Source: Oscillospiraceae bacterium
Lineage (GTDB): Bacteria; Bacillota; Clostridia; Oscillospirales; Ruminococcaceae
Assembly: GCA_020024285.1 (NCBI GenBank)
Contig: JAHHTZ010000001.1
Coordinates: 186,001-250,000 of the forward strand
Length of the DNA stretch: 64,000 nucleotides
Direction of reading: 5' to 3'
The notes under the pieces were generated by a model. The model did not search any database, was not told where the DNA came from, and worked only from the letters and a program-made list of their open reading frames with translations. The translations under genes were made by a program, and so were the position numbers. Shown here one piece after another: positions 16,274 to 24,459 of this stretch; the stretch's first letter is position 1, and each line of letters begins with the position of its first letter.

Positions 16274-16825
16274 TTAGCTTGCAACCGTAAGTCCTTCGAT
16301 ATCTCTTCCTTTTTCCCAAAGGGAACAGTAGACTTCCGTACATTTTTTGAATCTGGCAAAGGTTTGTCGGGCAGCTTTTTCATCTCCGTAAACTTTCCAG
16401 CAGCCAACACATTTGTAGCCGCAGGCTTTATTTTCCATAAAGCCGGAAACATCCTCCGGAGGATAGCCGAGGAACAGTCCGATCTCGTGAGGAAACTCGT
16501 CGCAGGTTTTCATCTTCTTCACAAGATTAACGATGCAGTTGTTGCAGCTGCTGCACTGGTAACCACTTCGTTTGAGGATCTCGGATGCCATCTCGTCTGA
16601 CAGTGCACGTTCCAGACTGGTGGGTCGGAACACATAAAGCAAAACGCGGTCATCCCAGTATCTCAGTGGCAGCACACGAATCCCTTTGGGAACCAATCGT
16701 TTATTCAAGCTGCGAATGTCTTCGCACATGGACGGCTCGCTTTCGCAGGGGCAGGTGAATAAGCTGCCTGCTTTGATGCCTGCCAAGGTTGGGGCGCAGT
16801 GTTGTACAATCAGTTCTTCCGGCAT
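16274..16825 (-). CDS. DUF3793 family protein
   Basis: The 183-residue protein matches DUF3793: EELIVQHCAPTLAGIKAGSLFTC at the N-terminus, LNKRLVPKGIRVLPLRYWDDRVLLYVFRPTSLER in the middle, and the conserved C-terminal FPHEIGLFLGYPPEDVSGFMENKACGYKCVGCWKVYGD. Eight or so cysteines suggest metal or redox chemistry. The family has no proven function and is common in Clostridia. ATG 16825 follows AAGGAGGTC. The promoter carries two DtxR-like palindromes, suggesting metal (iron or manganese) control. Confidence 0.85.
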   Translation of the reverse strand: MPEELIVQHCAPTLAGIKAGSLFTCPCESEPSMCEDIRSLNKRLVPKGIRVLPLRYWDDRVLLYVFRPTSLERALSDEMASEILKRSGYQCSSCNNCIVNLVKKMKTCDEFPHEIGLFLGYPPEDVSGFMENKACGYKCVGCWKVYGDEKAARQTFARFKKCTEVYCSLWEKGRDIEGLTVAS

Positions 16826-16883
16826 TGTGTGACCTCCTTATTTCGTGAACGGGAGCTTATGCTGTTCCCTTCACGAAGGATTA

Positions 16884-16899
16884 GTTAGGGAGAGCTAAC
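16884..16899 (-). promoter_or_regulatory. Palindromic operator, DtxR-like (site 2)
   Basis: GTTAGggagagCTAAC is a 5+6+5 inverted repeat in the leader of the DUF3793 gene, 34 bases from a related palindrome. Its half-sites resemble those of DtxR/IdeR/MntR metal-dependent repressors. Confidence 0.5.
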
Positions 16900-16917
16900 A
16901 GTTTCCCAAAAATAAAA

Positions 16918-16933
16918 GTTAGCTTTCGTTAAC
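16918..16933 (-). promoter_or_regulatory. Palindromic operator, DtxR-like (site 1)
   Basis: GTTAGCtttcGTTAAC lies just downstream of the -10 of the DUF3793 promoter, around the expected transcription start. It shares the GTTA/TAAC half-sites with the palindrome at 16884. Confidence 0.5.
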
Positions 16934-16941
16934 CTGATGAT

Positions 16942-16970
16942 ATAATACCTCTTCCCATCCGATTTGTCAA
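16942..16970 (-). promoter_or_regulatory. Sigma-A promoter of the DUF3793 gene
   Basis: On the minus strand TTGACA (16965-16970) and TATTAT (16942-16947) are spaced by 17 bases. The two palindromes lie immediately downstream. The remaining interval to 17195 holds only AT-rich sequence and the ribosome site of the plus-strand gene. Confidence 0.85.
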
Positions 16971-17195
16971 GAGAAAAAATGAAATATCTGAAATTTTTTC
17001 TGTGTGAAGCTCGGATTTATTTTGGGAAAAAATCTTGCGATGACCTTCTATTTCTCTAAAGATGCATATTTTACAGCAGGTTCTCCAATCTTTTTTCAGA
17101 ATATGCTTTCTTTTTATCAAAATCAGCCGATACCTATTATATCGATCATATATCCTGATAATTTTGGCTTGCCATCATAAAGGAGGGAAAATATC

Positions 17196-17855
17196 GTGAG
17201 TATCCAGCTTCACAGACCCACCGCACCGCAGAAGGTCCACTCGAACGCTCAGAACAGGATCTCCTCCATCGACCGAAAAATCGAGCAGCTCAAAAAGAAG
17301 CTCAAGGAAGTAAAAGAAAATAAGGAATTGCCCCCCAAAGAAAAGGAGGAGCGGATCAAAACGATCCAAAAGCAAATCCGAGAATTGGAAGAGCAAAAGG
17401 TGAAAGCATCAAAGCAGGAGGGAATTTCTGCTGTTAAGATGCAGCGGGCAGAAGAAACAGAAGATCCCCTCGCGCACCGACGCCGCTTTGACACCTTCGA
17501 GCATCAGCCTGATGCACACAGCGCCGGGTTGTATCAGCTTTCACGCGACGAAAACGGAAATCCTGTCATAAAATTTGAAGGGACTTCCAAAAAAAGCAGT
17601 GAGGAGGAAAAACCTCAAATCGTAAAAACCACCATCAATACCGATGCGGTGGATCGTGAAATCGAAAAACTCAAAAAGTCCCTGCGTGACGTAATGGGGC
17701 AGCTTTCGTCCGCAAAATCCCCCAAGGAGAAAGAAGCCTTGGAGAAGAAGCTGAGTCAAATCAAGGCACAGCTCAGGCAAAAGGACAACGACACCTACCG
17801 TAAGCAGCATATGAAAATAACCGGGCAAAAGGTTGTTTCGCATATCGGAGAATAG
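17196..17855 (+). CDS. Coiled-coil protein of unknown function
   Basis: The protein has 219 residues and starts at GTG 17196 behind AAAGGAGGG. Two highly charged heptad-rich helices, at residues about 22-70 (DRKIEQLKKKLKEVKENKELPPKEKEERIKTIQKQIRELEEQ) and about 150-190 (DREIEKLKKSLRDVMGQLSS...), flank a central stretch with HRRRFDTFEHQPDAHSAGLYQLSRDENGNPVIKFEG. The central part may contact a target. No signal or membrane segment is seen. It is monocistronic with its own terminator. I do not recognise the family. Confidence 0.75.
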   Translation: MSIQLHRPTAPQKVHSNAQNRISSIDRKIEQLKKKLKEVKENKELPPKEKEERIKTIQKQIRELEEQKVKASKQEGISAVKMQRAEETEDPLAHRRRFDTFEHQPDAHSAGLYQLSRDENGNPVIKFEGTSKKSSEEEKPQIVKTTINTDAVDREIEKLKKSLRDVMGQLSSAKSPKEKEALEKKLSQIKAQLRQKDNDTYRKQHMKITGQKVVSHIGE

Positions 17856-17870
17856 CATCGATCGTTCCAA

Positions 17871-17905
17871 AGGCAGCAAACCGAAAGGATTTGCTGCCTT
17901 TTTTT
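17871..17905 (+). terminator. Intrinsic terminator of the coiled-coil gene
   Basis: AGGCAGCAAA (17871-17880) pairs with TTTGCTGCCT (17890-17899), followed by eight Ts. Confidence 0.9.
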
Positions 17906-17991
17906 GTATGCGTTCTTCCCTTTTGGATTTTATACTTTCTTTATAATTATCTTTTATTCTTTTGATATCACAAAGGATAGAAGGTGTTTTT

Positions 17992-18696
17992 ATGGAACCA
18001 ATTTTGACAACAAAAAATCTGTGTAAAAACTTCAAGAAGCAAAAAGCCAACGACAACATTTCAATCAGTGTACGCAAAAACAGCATTTATGGTCTGCTGG
18101 GTCCCAACGGCGCAGGAAAATCCACTTTGCTCAAAATGATAGCAGGGATGGTGAATCCCTCCTCCGGTGAGATTTATTTTGACGGAAAGATTTGGGAGCG
18201 AAAGGACCTGCTGAGGATTGGCGCATCCATCGAAGAGCCGCCCCTCTACGAAAATTTGACTGCATTTGAAAATCTCAAGGTCCGCGCTTTGCTGTACGGT
18301 GTGCCGGACAGCAGGATCTGGGAGGTTCTTGAAACGGTTGGACTCACAAATACCGGCAGAAAAAAGGCGGGGCGATTCTCGATGGGAATGAAGCAGCGCC
18401 TCAGCATCGCTCTGGCGCTGCTTCCTGATCCGAAGCTGCTCATCCTCGACGAACCGACAAACGGACTCGACCCGATCGGCATCCAGGATCTGCGCGAGCT
18501 GATGCTATCTTTTCCGCAAAGGGGCATCAGTGTGATCTTATCAAGCCATATCCTGTCCGAGGTGCAGCAGACCGCAGATGATATCGGCATCATCGCAAAC
18601 GGAAAGCTATGGTATGAAGGCTCCATCGAGAAAAGTGAAAATCTGGAGTCTCTCTTTCTGGACGTTGTGAGAAAGTCAGGTGGCAATCATGACTAA
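17992..18696 (+). CDS. Lantibiotic-protection ABC transporter ATPase (LanF/CprA-like)
   Basis: The 234-residue ATPase starts at ATG 17992. Walker A is LGPNGAGKST, the signature is FSMGMKQRLSIALALL and Walker B is LLILDEPTNGLDPIG. The bacitracin/lantibiotic subfamily trait IGASIEEPPLYENLTAFENLKV is clear. With two permeases downstream it should expel or shield against membrane-active peptides such as lantibiotics. It overlaps the first permease by 8 bases. No lantibiotic precursor or LanBC/LanM gene lies nearby, so this is resistance rather than self-immunity, as far as the window shows. Confidence 0.9.
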   Translation: MEPILTTKNLCKNFKKQKANDNISISVRKNSIYGLLGPNGAGKSTLLKMIAGMVNPSSGEIYFDGKIWERKDLLRIGASIEEPPLYENLTAFENLKVRALLYGVPDSRIWEVLETVGLTNTGRKKAGRFSMGMKQRLSIALALLPDPKLLILDEPTNGLDPIGIQDLRELMLSFPQRGISVILSSHILSEVQQTADDIGIIANGKLWYEGSIEKSENLESLFLDVVRKSGGNHD

Positions 18697-19414
18697 TTTT
18701 CTCAAATCCGAATTTCTCAAGCAAAAGCACCGCTTTTCACTCAAGCTGATTTGGCTGGGTCCCGTTGTTACCATTGCGCTCGTCCTTTTTCTGATGGGCG
18801 GAAATTTCTTCGTGGAGGGTTCATTCAACTGGTGGTATACGGCGATTTTGCCGGGCACACTTTCTATGATGGCAGCGTTTTGTGATTCTTCCGAGAAAAA
18901 ACACAATCGGCACGGTTTGTTTTCTGTTTGCGTGAAGAAAGAAAAGCTCTGGGTGGCGCAGCTCATCCTCAATACACTCCTGCTTTTGATTACAAACCTT
19001 ACTTTTTTCCTCCTTGTATCGCTGATGGGTGTACTGTTCGGCTTTCCGATCGCGTTTTTCAATATGTTTATCGCTTCTCTTGTTCTCTTCCTGACCTTTG
19101 CATGGCAGATTCCTCTCTTTCTGTTCCTCAGTGAAAAAGTCGGCTGTTTTGTGTCCATCATGCTGTGTTTATTCTGCAACATGGGGTTTGGTATCTTTGT
19201 AAGCGCGACCAAATTATGGCTTATCCCCTTTGCCATTCCGTCGCGGCTCATGTGTGTCATCCTTGGGATTTTGCCAAACGGACTGCCTGTCCCAATCGGG
19301 CATCCGTGCAGTGATCCTTCCGTTCTTTTTCCGGGGATTTTGACAACACTTGTTTTGTATTTTGCTCTTTCGTTTTTGACCGCAATATGGTTTCGCCGCA
19401 GAGAGGTGAGATAG
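18689..19414 (+). CDS. Lantibiotic-protection ABC permease, EpiE/MutE type
   Basis: This permease of 241 residues has about six spans; ATG 18689 follows AGGTGGC. MTNFLKSEFLKQKHRFSLKLIWLGPVVTIALVLFLMGGNFFVEGSFNWWYTAILPG has the EpiE/MutE N-terminal pattern, including the NWWY motif. The first half of a heteromeric membrane unit, it is coupled to the upstream ATPase. Its stop directly abuts the start of the second permease. Confidence 0.88.
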   Translation: MTNFLKSEFLKQKHRFSLKLIWLGPVVTIALVLFLMGGNFFVEGSFNWWYTAILPGTLSMMAAFCDSSEKKHNRHGLFSVCVKKEKLWVAQLILNTLLLLITNLTFFLLVSLMGVLFGFPIAFFNMFIASLVLFLTFAWQIPLFLFLSEKVGCFVSIMLCLFCNMGFGIFVSATKLWLIPFAIPSRLMCVILGILPNGLPVPIGHPCSDPSVLFPGILTTLVLYFALSFLTAIWFRRREVR

Positions 19415-20167
19415 ATGAGCTTTTATCGCAATCTTCAGGCTGATCTTTACCGCTTTTGCCGCTCTCCCCTATTGCTCCTTCATTTGATCGTCCCGATTCT
19501 TGGGTTTTCCCTGTTTTTATGGTACGATTCCTTTTGTGCATGGAGCACCGTGGATAAACTGTCCGGATATATTCAAATTTTGTCCATTGCATTCCCTGTG
19601 CTCCTTGGGATCATCACGTCCATGCTGGCAGATTCTCATCAGGCAGCCGGTGGATTTTATGATCTGCTGGCCACCCCCTCCCCCAAATATCTGCCCCATC
19701 TCTCAAAGCTGACTCTTTTGATTTTATCCGGGATGTTTTCCTCTTTGCTCGCCTTGCTCGGCTTTGGGATCGGCTTTCATATTCTGGGATTTGCTCCGTT
19801 TGATGGTGCATTTTATTTTGCAACAGCGCTCCTGCTGCTTCTGAGCGTCTTACCCTTATATCTTCTGCACTATCTCACTGCCTTTCTGTTCGGCAAAGGG
19901 GTCAGCTTGAGCCTCGGCGTCGCCGGCAGCCTGCTGTCCGCCTTGCTCCTGACCGGGTTGGGCGATGGGCTTTGGAGCTTTCTTCCCTGGGGGATCGCCG
20001 CACGGTTTTCGCAGGGATTGCTTTTGCATCAGCTCATAGGCATTGATTTTTGGGCGATAGATGGTATGATACAAGGTGTAATCATGATTGTTATTTTCTG
20101 TTTTCTGTTTTTTGCAGCGCTGCTCTTCTGTTTTTCCCGATGGGAGGGCAGAAAAGCAGAGGATTAA
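19415..20167 (+). CDS. Lantibiotic-protection ABC permease, EpiG/MutG type
   Basis: This 250-residue permease carries the typical MutG start MSFYRNLQADLYRFCRSPLLLLHLIVPILGFSLFLWYDSF and FPVLLGIITSMLADSHQAAGGFYDLLATPS. It has about six spans and ends in an Arg/Glu-rich tail. It pairs with the EpiE-like permease. The next gene, the response regulator, starts 15 bases later behind AGGAGG, so transporter and regulator share a transcript. Confidence 0.88.
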   Translation: MSFYRNLQADLYRFCRSPLLLLHLIVPILGFSLFLWYDSFCAWSTVDKLSGYIQILSIAFPVLLGIITSMLADSHQAAGGFYDLLATPSPKYLPHLSKLTLLILSGMFSSLLALLGFGIGFHILGFAPFDGAFYFATALLLLLSVLPLYLLHYLTAFLFGKGVSLSLGVAGSLLSALLLTGLGDGLWSFLPWGIAARFSQGLLLHQLIGIDFWAIDGMIQGVIMIVIFCFLFFAALLFCFSRWEGRKAED

Positions 20168-20182
20168 CCGATAGGAGGACGT

Positions 20183-20842
20183 ATGGCTCATATCCTTGTC
20201 ATCGATGACGACCCTATGATCTGCAAGCTCATTGAAACTGCGCTTACAAGGGACGGTCATCTTGTAAGCGTAAAACACGGCGCAGACGAGCTTGCACCGA
20301 ATACACTCAAGCAGATCGATCTGCTTCTTCTCGATATTATGATGCCGGGGCTTGACGGGATTTCATTTTGCCAAAAATACCGCGATGAAATCGATTGCCC
20401 GATTTTATTTTTGACTGCAAAAACGATGGAGCAGGATGTCATCGACGGTTTTGCGGCGGGCGGCGACGACTATATCAAAAAGCCGTTCAGCATTTCGGAG
20501 CTTCGGGCAAGGGTGAATGCGCACCTTCGCAGAGAGCATCGGGACCGCCATCACGTTTTTTCTGCCGGTTCCTGCATGTTTGATCTGTCGGAAAAAACGG
20601 TATCCGTCAACAAGGTGACGATTCCCCTGACAAAAAGCGAATACGAAATCTGCGAGCTGCTGGCGAGAAATAAGGGACAGGTCTTTTCGCTGGAGCGTAT
20701 TTTGGAAACGATTTTTGGCTTCGACTCGGAAAGTGATGCTTCCACCGTTCGGGTTCACATCAAAAATATCCGCAGTAAATTTTCCAAAGTGGAAGGCTGT
20801 CCCATCGAAACGGTTTGGGGGGTGGGATATAAATGGAAATAA
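20183..20842 (+). CDS. OmpR-family response regulator of the lantibiotic-protection locus
   Basis: The 219-residue regulator has a receiver domain with VIDDDPMICKLIE, LLLLDIMMPGLDG and KPFSISELRARV, then a winged helix (IPLTKSEYEICELLARNKGQVFSLERIL, TVRVHIKNIRSKF, VWGVGYKWK). It overlaps the kinase start by 10 bases. It likely activates the upstream transporter genes in response to antimicrobial peptides, like CprR of Clostridioides difficile. Confidence 0.92.
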   Translation: MAHILVIDDDPMICKLIETALTRDGHLVSVKHGADELAPNTLKQIDLLLLDIMMPGLDGISFCQKYRDEIDCPILFLTAKTMEQDVIDGFAAGGDDYIKKPFSISELRARVNAHLRREHRDRHHVFSAGSCMFDLSEKTVSVNKVTIPLTKSEYEICELLARNKGQVFSLERILETIFGFDSESDASTVRVHIKNIRSKFSKVEGCPIETVWGVGYKWK

Positions 20843-22188
20843 GGCGCAACAAGGCGCGCTCGATCTCCCGGTTGTTTTTGCAGCATTTGATTGCTCTCGG
20901 CGCTGCCATTCTATCGTTTCTCGTTCTTCTTATTGTTGCAGCTTCTTTATTTTTGCAGTCGGGCATCCTTCTGCCTGCAAATTTCAGCGATGTGCAGCTC
21001 AATCAAATCGAAGATTCTCTCCGAGAAAAGTTTGATGAATCGATGCTGCCGCCATATTGCAGCTATCTCCTTCTGAGTGAGGACGGCACTGTGATCACAG
21101 CGAGCATGAGCGAGAGGGACATCCATGAAACACGGACCTTTCTGCGCAGCGGCGAGCGGAAATACTATGAATTTTACAAGGTGATCTCACAGCAGAATCA
21201 TCAGCTGCTGATTGTAAAATACGATATCCTGACGCATTTCACAAACCCTGTTTTGCATAAAATCATCCCTTATCCGGAATTTTTCGTTTTATTCCTTCTG
21301 ATTGGATTTATTGTTCTGTCCGTGGGGATCACCGCGTCCCGCTTTGGCAGGAAATTAAAGCGCAGCCTCACCCCCATCATCGCAGCCACCGAAAAAATAA
21401 AAGAGCAGGATTTGACGTTTGAGATCACTCCCACAAAAATCGCAGAGTTTAACTCCATTTTGGATGCGATCGACAGCCTCAGGCTGGCGCTGTCCGCATC
21501 GCTCAAGGAACAGTGGGAGAAGGAGCAGGAGAAAACCTTTCAGCTCTCTGCCCTGACCCACGATATCAAAACGCCGCTCACCGTCATCAAGGGAAACACC
21601 GAGCTGCTGGAAGAATCCGCTTCCTCCCCCGAAGAAAAGGAGCTGCTCTCCTACATCAAATCCGGCTCGGATACCATCGAAAATTACCTCGATTTGCTGA
21701 TTCAAACCCTGAACAGCGAAATTCTGCCCATTGCCAAAACGAAGGTGAACCTGCACGATTTCCTTCGCGTGGTTTGTGCTGAAGGGGAAAAAATATGCAA
21801 GCCGAAGAAGATGGTGTTTCGCCTGATAAACGACAGCAAATGCTGTACCATCGATGCGGACTGCGAGCTTCTCAAGCGCTCGATCCTCAACATCATGGAC
21901 AACGCGGTCCGCTATTCTGACGCTGGAGCTTCGATCGAGCTGCATGTTCGGGAAAGCGAAACGGTGGTGTGCTTTTGCGTCGTCGATTTTGGAGCAGGGT
22001 TTTCAGAAGAGATTTTAGAGAAGGCAGACCAGCGATTTTTCACAGAGGATCGCTCGCGGGCAAATCATCATTACGGCTTGGGACTGAGCTTTGCAAAGGC
22101 AGCTGCAAAAATGCACGGCGGTTCCCTCACAATCAAAAACAACACCGAAACGGCAGGCGCCAGTGTCTGCATCGAAATTGCAAAATAG
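20833..22188 (+). CDS. Sensor histidine kinase of the lantibiotic-protection locus
   Basis: The kinase has 451 residues, with two spans (LIALGAAILSFLVLLIVAASLFL and FFVLFLLIGFIVLSVGI) flanking an outside domain of roughly 100 residues. A HAMP-like region, the His-box LSALTHDIKTPLTVIKGN and an ATPase domain (NIMDNAVRYSDAG, DFGAGFSEEIL, HYGLGLSFAKAAAKMHGG) follow. The His-box HDIKTPL is typical of NisK/SpaK/CprK-type kinases. It is last in the five-gene operon and followed by a strong terminator. Confidence 0.92.
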   Translation: MEIRRNKARSISRLFLQHLIALGAAILSFLVLLIVAASLFLQSGILLPANFSDVQLNQIEDSLREKFDESMLPPYCSYLLLSEDGTVITASMSERDIHETRTFLRSGERKYYEFYKVISQQNHQLLIVKYDILTHFTNPVLHKIIPYPEFFVLFLLIGFIVLSVGITASRFGRKLKRSLTPIIAATEKIKEQDLTFEITPTKIAEFNSILDAIDSLRLALSASLKEQWEKEQEKTFQLSALTHDIKTPLTVIKGNTELLEESASSPEEKELLSYIKSGSDTIENYLDLLIQTLNSEILPIAKTKVNLHDFLRVVCAEGEKICKPKKMVFRLINDSKCCTIDADCELLKRSILNIMDNAVRYSDAGASIELHVRESETVVCFCVVDFGAGFSEEILEKADQRFFTEDRSRANHHYGLGLSFAKAAAKMHGGSLTIKNNTETAGASVCIEIAK

Positions 22189-22200
22189 ATTAGAGCATAA

Positions 22201-22234
22201 AAAACCCCCGATGCTTCGAAGCATCGGGGGTTTT
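22201..22234 (+). terminator. Terminator between the lantibiotic operon and rtcB
   Basis: A perfect palindrome of about 34 bases (AAAACCCCCGATGC and its complement) is followed by a T-rich tract on the plus strand and, weakly, on the minus strand, so it can serve both convergent units. Confidence 0.9.
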
Positions 22235-22296
22235 CTTCGTATTTGCGTCAGGCTGCGCGAAAAGCTCTGTCCAAATTGCAGGGGGTGCAAATGCAG

Positions 22297-23505
22297 CTAT
22301 TCCTCGTCCCCTGCCTTAAAGTTGTAGATCGGACGGATGGTTTTTATCACCTGCACGGTTGGTTCGATGTTATCCAGAATGTCCTGCATCCCTTTGTACG
22401 CCATCGGGCATTCGTCCAGCGTCGAGCGTCCCACCGAGGTGGTGTAGACCCCTTGCATCTGCTTCTTAAACTCCGATACTGTAAAGGACTCTTTCGCTTT
22501 TGCACGGCTCATCAGCCGCCCTGCCCCGTGCGGTGCAGAGAAGTTCCAATCTTCATTTCCTTTTCCGAGGCAGATCAGGCTGCCGTCGCGCATATTGATC
22601 GGGATGAGGAGCTTTTCGTCCTTTTGCGCCGATACAGAGCCCTTGCGCAGGATCATATGCTCGGTGTCGATGTAGTTGTGGACGGTGGTGAACTGTTCCT
22701 CTACATGCAGCTTCATCCCCTTGACGATTTCATCCATCATCGCCTGACGATTCCATGCTGCAAACTCCTGCACGATCTGAATGTCGTGGATATACTGCTC
22801 AAACAGGCTGCCCGATACATATGCCAATGCTTTCGGGATGCTTGTCTGCTTGAGATTTTTGAGTTTTTTGAGTTCCTTTTGGATTTCCTTCTGGCGTCCG
22901 TCGGCTTTCATCTGTGCAACAAGAGCAGCAAGCGACGCGTCATCCACATGATTCAGGCGTTTATAGCCCTCCTCCTGATAGTATTTTGCTACCTCGACCC
23001 CAAGATGGCGGCTTCCCGAATGGATGACAAGATAGATATTTCCCTCGTCGTCGACATCCGCTTCGATGAAGTGGTTTCCTCCGCCCAGCGATCCGATACT
23101 CTTTTCTGCCCGCGGAATGTTGATGTGCTGTGCGCAGTACAGCTTGCTCAAATCGACTTCCTTGTGGTACTTATGCAGCTTATCCCGAACCGCAAAGCCG
23201 GACGGGATCTTCTCGTAGATCAGCTTGTCGAGCTTTTGCAGCTCGATGTGCGATTCACGGATGCGCACCGTTTCCATTCCGCAGCCGATGTCCACGCCGA
23301 CAAGGTTTGGGACTGCCTTATCGGTCACCGTCATGGTGGTGCCAATGGTGCAGCCTGAGCCTGCATGGATATCGGGCATCAGGCGGATGCAGCTTCCCGC
23401 TGTGAACTCCTGATTGCACAGCTCCAGAACCTGTGCAATCGAGCTGCTGTCTACCACATCTGTAAAAATTTTTGCTTCGTTGTATTTACCTTTGATTTCT
23501 AACAT
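22297..23505 (-). CDS. RtcB-family RNA ligase
   Basis: This 402-residue protein starts at ATG 23505 behind AAAGGAGAAC. RtcB motifs are present: MPDIHAGSGCTIGTTM, the manganese-binding VGVDIGCGM, LGGGNHFIEAD, HSGSRHLG and the guanylylated-His region SAPHGAGRLMSRAKAKE. RtcB joins 2',3'-cyclic phosphate and 5'-OH RNA ends, using GTP. It is the shorter roughly 400-residue bacterial class. Neither RtcA, a sigma-54 RtcR nor archease is adjacent, so its role in RNA repair here is inferred from the family only. Confidence 0.92.
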   Translation of the reverse strand: MLEIKGKYNEAKIFTDVVDSSSIAQVLELCNQEFTAGSCIRLMPDIHAGSGCTIGTTMTVTDKAVPNLVGVDIGCGMETVRIRESHIELQKLDKLIYEKIPSGFAVRDKLHKYHKEVDLSKLYCAQHINIPRAEKSIGSLGGGNHFIEADVDDEGNIYLVIHSGSRHLGVEVAKYYQEEGYKRLNHVDDASLAALVAQMKADGRQKEIQKELKKLKNLKQTSIPKALAYVSGSLFEQYIHDIQIVQEFAAWNRQAMMDEIVKGMKLHVEEQFTTVHNYIDTEHMILRKGSVSAQKDEKLLIPINMRDGSLICLGKGNEDWNFSAPHGAGRLMSRAKAKESFTVSEFKKQMQGVYTTSVGRSTLDECPMAYKGMQDILDNIEPTVQVIKTIRPIYNFKAGDEE

Positions 23506-23692
23506 AGTTCTCCTTTGATGATTCATTTGTCAAGATTTGATTCCGTTGCTGTGACAAACTCTCTCCCTACTTTGTGAAGGTACTATGCTGTTCGCTCTCA
23601 CGCACATTATACCACACGTTTTTCCCGTTGGGAATATCCTGGACGATTTTTTCTGTGAACGTATCGCATCTGCATCCAGTGAATGGCTCTGA

Positions 23693-24364
23693 CTATTCTT
23701 CCAGACGGTGCATTTGATTGATGGAGAAGCGGTTCTTTTCGTATTGGATCAGCCCCTCCCTCTGCATTTTGGAAAGCTCATTCGACATTGCGCTGCGGTC
23801 TACGCTGAGATAATCGGCAAGCTGCTGGCGGTTGTAGGGAATCTCAAAGGAGGTGCTCCCCGATTTTTTGACGCATTCCGAAAAATAAGATTGCAGCCGT
23901 CCGCGGATGGATTTTGAGCTGGTATGGAAGATCCGCCTTGAGAGCTGCAAATTTTTATAGGCGCAAACCGTCAGGAGGTTGCGGATGAGCGCAGCGTGAA
24001 AGACGCAGGAGGAGCTGCACATCGTCAGCACCCTTCCTACATTCAAAAAGAGTACTGTGCTGTCCTCGGCGGCAGATACGGAAATAAAGAGTGGTTCATT
24101 CGGGACACAGGCGTATGCTTCTGCAAAAACTGACCCCGCAGCGGCACTTCCGAGGATGCTGTTGTTGCCCCACGCGTCGCTGCATTCCATGATGACCATT
24201 CCCGACAGCACAACGCCGATCCACTCGGTGGGTTTTCCCTCGGATAAGATCACATCACCCTTTTTATAGGAACGCTCGACCGCTCCAAGGCAGTGAAGGA
24301 GTGAGGGCAAGTCCTGCTCGTCGATCCCCTGAAACAGCTGGGTATGTGTTAAATCTCGATTCAT
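23693..24364 (-). CDS. Crp/Fnr family transcriptional regulator
   Basis: A 223-residue regulator with an N-terminal cyclic-nucleotide-type beta barrel (LTHTQLFQGIDEQDLPSLL, YKKGDVILSEGKPTEWIGVVLSG) and a C-terminal HTH (YNRQQLADYLSVDRSAMSNELSKMQREGLIQYEKNRFSI). Cysteines at MCSSSCVF lie in the dimer-helix region, not in an Fnr-type iron-sulfur cluster arrangement. It is divergent from a ferredoxin-like gene, and a palindrome sits between them. Paralogues of this kind often control redox or nitrosative-stress genes in Clostridia. Confidence 0.9.
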   Translation of the reverse strand: MNRDLTHTQLFQGIDEQDLPSLLHCLGAVERSYKKGDVILSEGKPTEWIGVVLSGMVIMECSDAWGNNSILGSAAAGSVFAEAYACVPNEPLFISVSAAEDSTVLFLNVGRVLTMCSSSCVFHAALIRNLLTVCAYKNLQLSRRIFHTSSKSIRGRLQSYFSECVKKSGSTSFEIPYNRQQLADYLSVDRSAMSNELSKMQREGLIQYEKNRFSINQMHRLEE

Positions 24365-24376
24365 ATTTTTCTCCTT

Positions 24377-24390
24377 GTTGTTATAACAAC
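24377..24390. promoter_or_regulatory. Perfect Crp/Fnr-type palindrome in the divergent spacer
   Basis: GTTGTTATAACAAC is a perfect 14-base palindrome, just upstream of the ribosome site of the crp-like gene. Relative to the plus-strand -10 TATACT (24413-24418), with an expected start near 24425, its centre is at about -41.5, a class II activator position. It may repress its own gene and activate the ferredoxin gene. Confidence 0.7.
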
Positions 24391-24412
24391 AGATTTTTTC
24401 CCATTATTATAG

Positions 24413-24418
24413 TATACT
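24413..24418 (+). promoter_or_regulatory. -10 element of the ferredoxin-like gene
   Basis: TATACT at 24413-24418 has no recognisable -35 hexamer at the right distance (24390-24395 is CAGATT), as expected of an activator-dependent promoter. Confidence 0.5.
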
Positions 24419-24459
24419 AACGTCAGAAATTCAAGAAGGTCCGGAAAGGGGCAAGAAAA

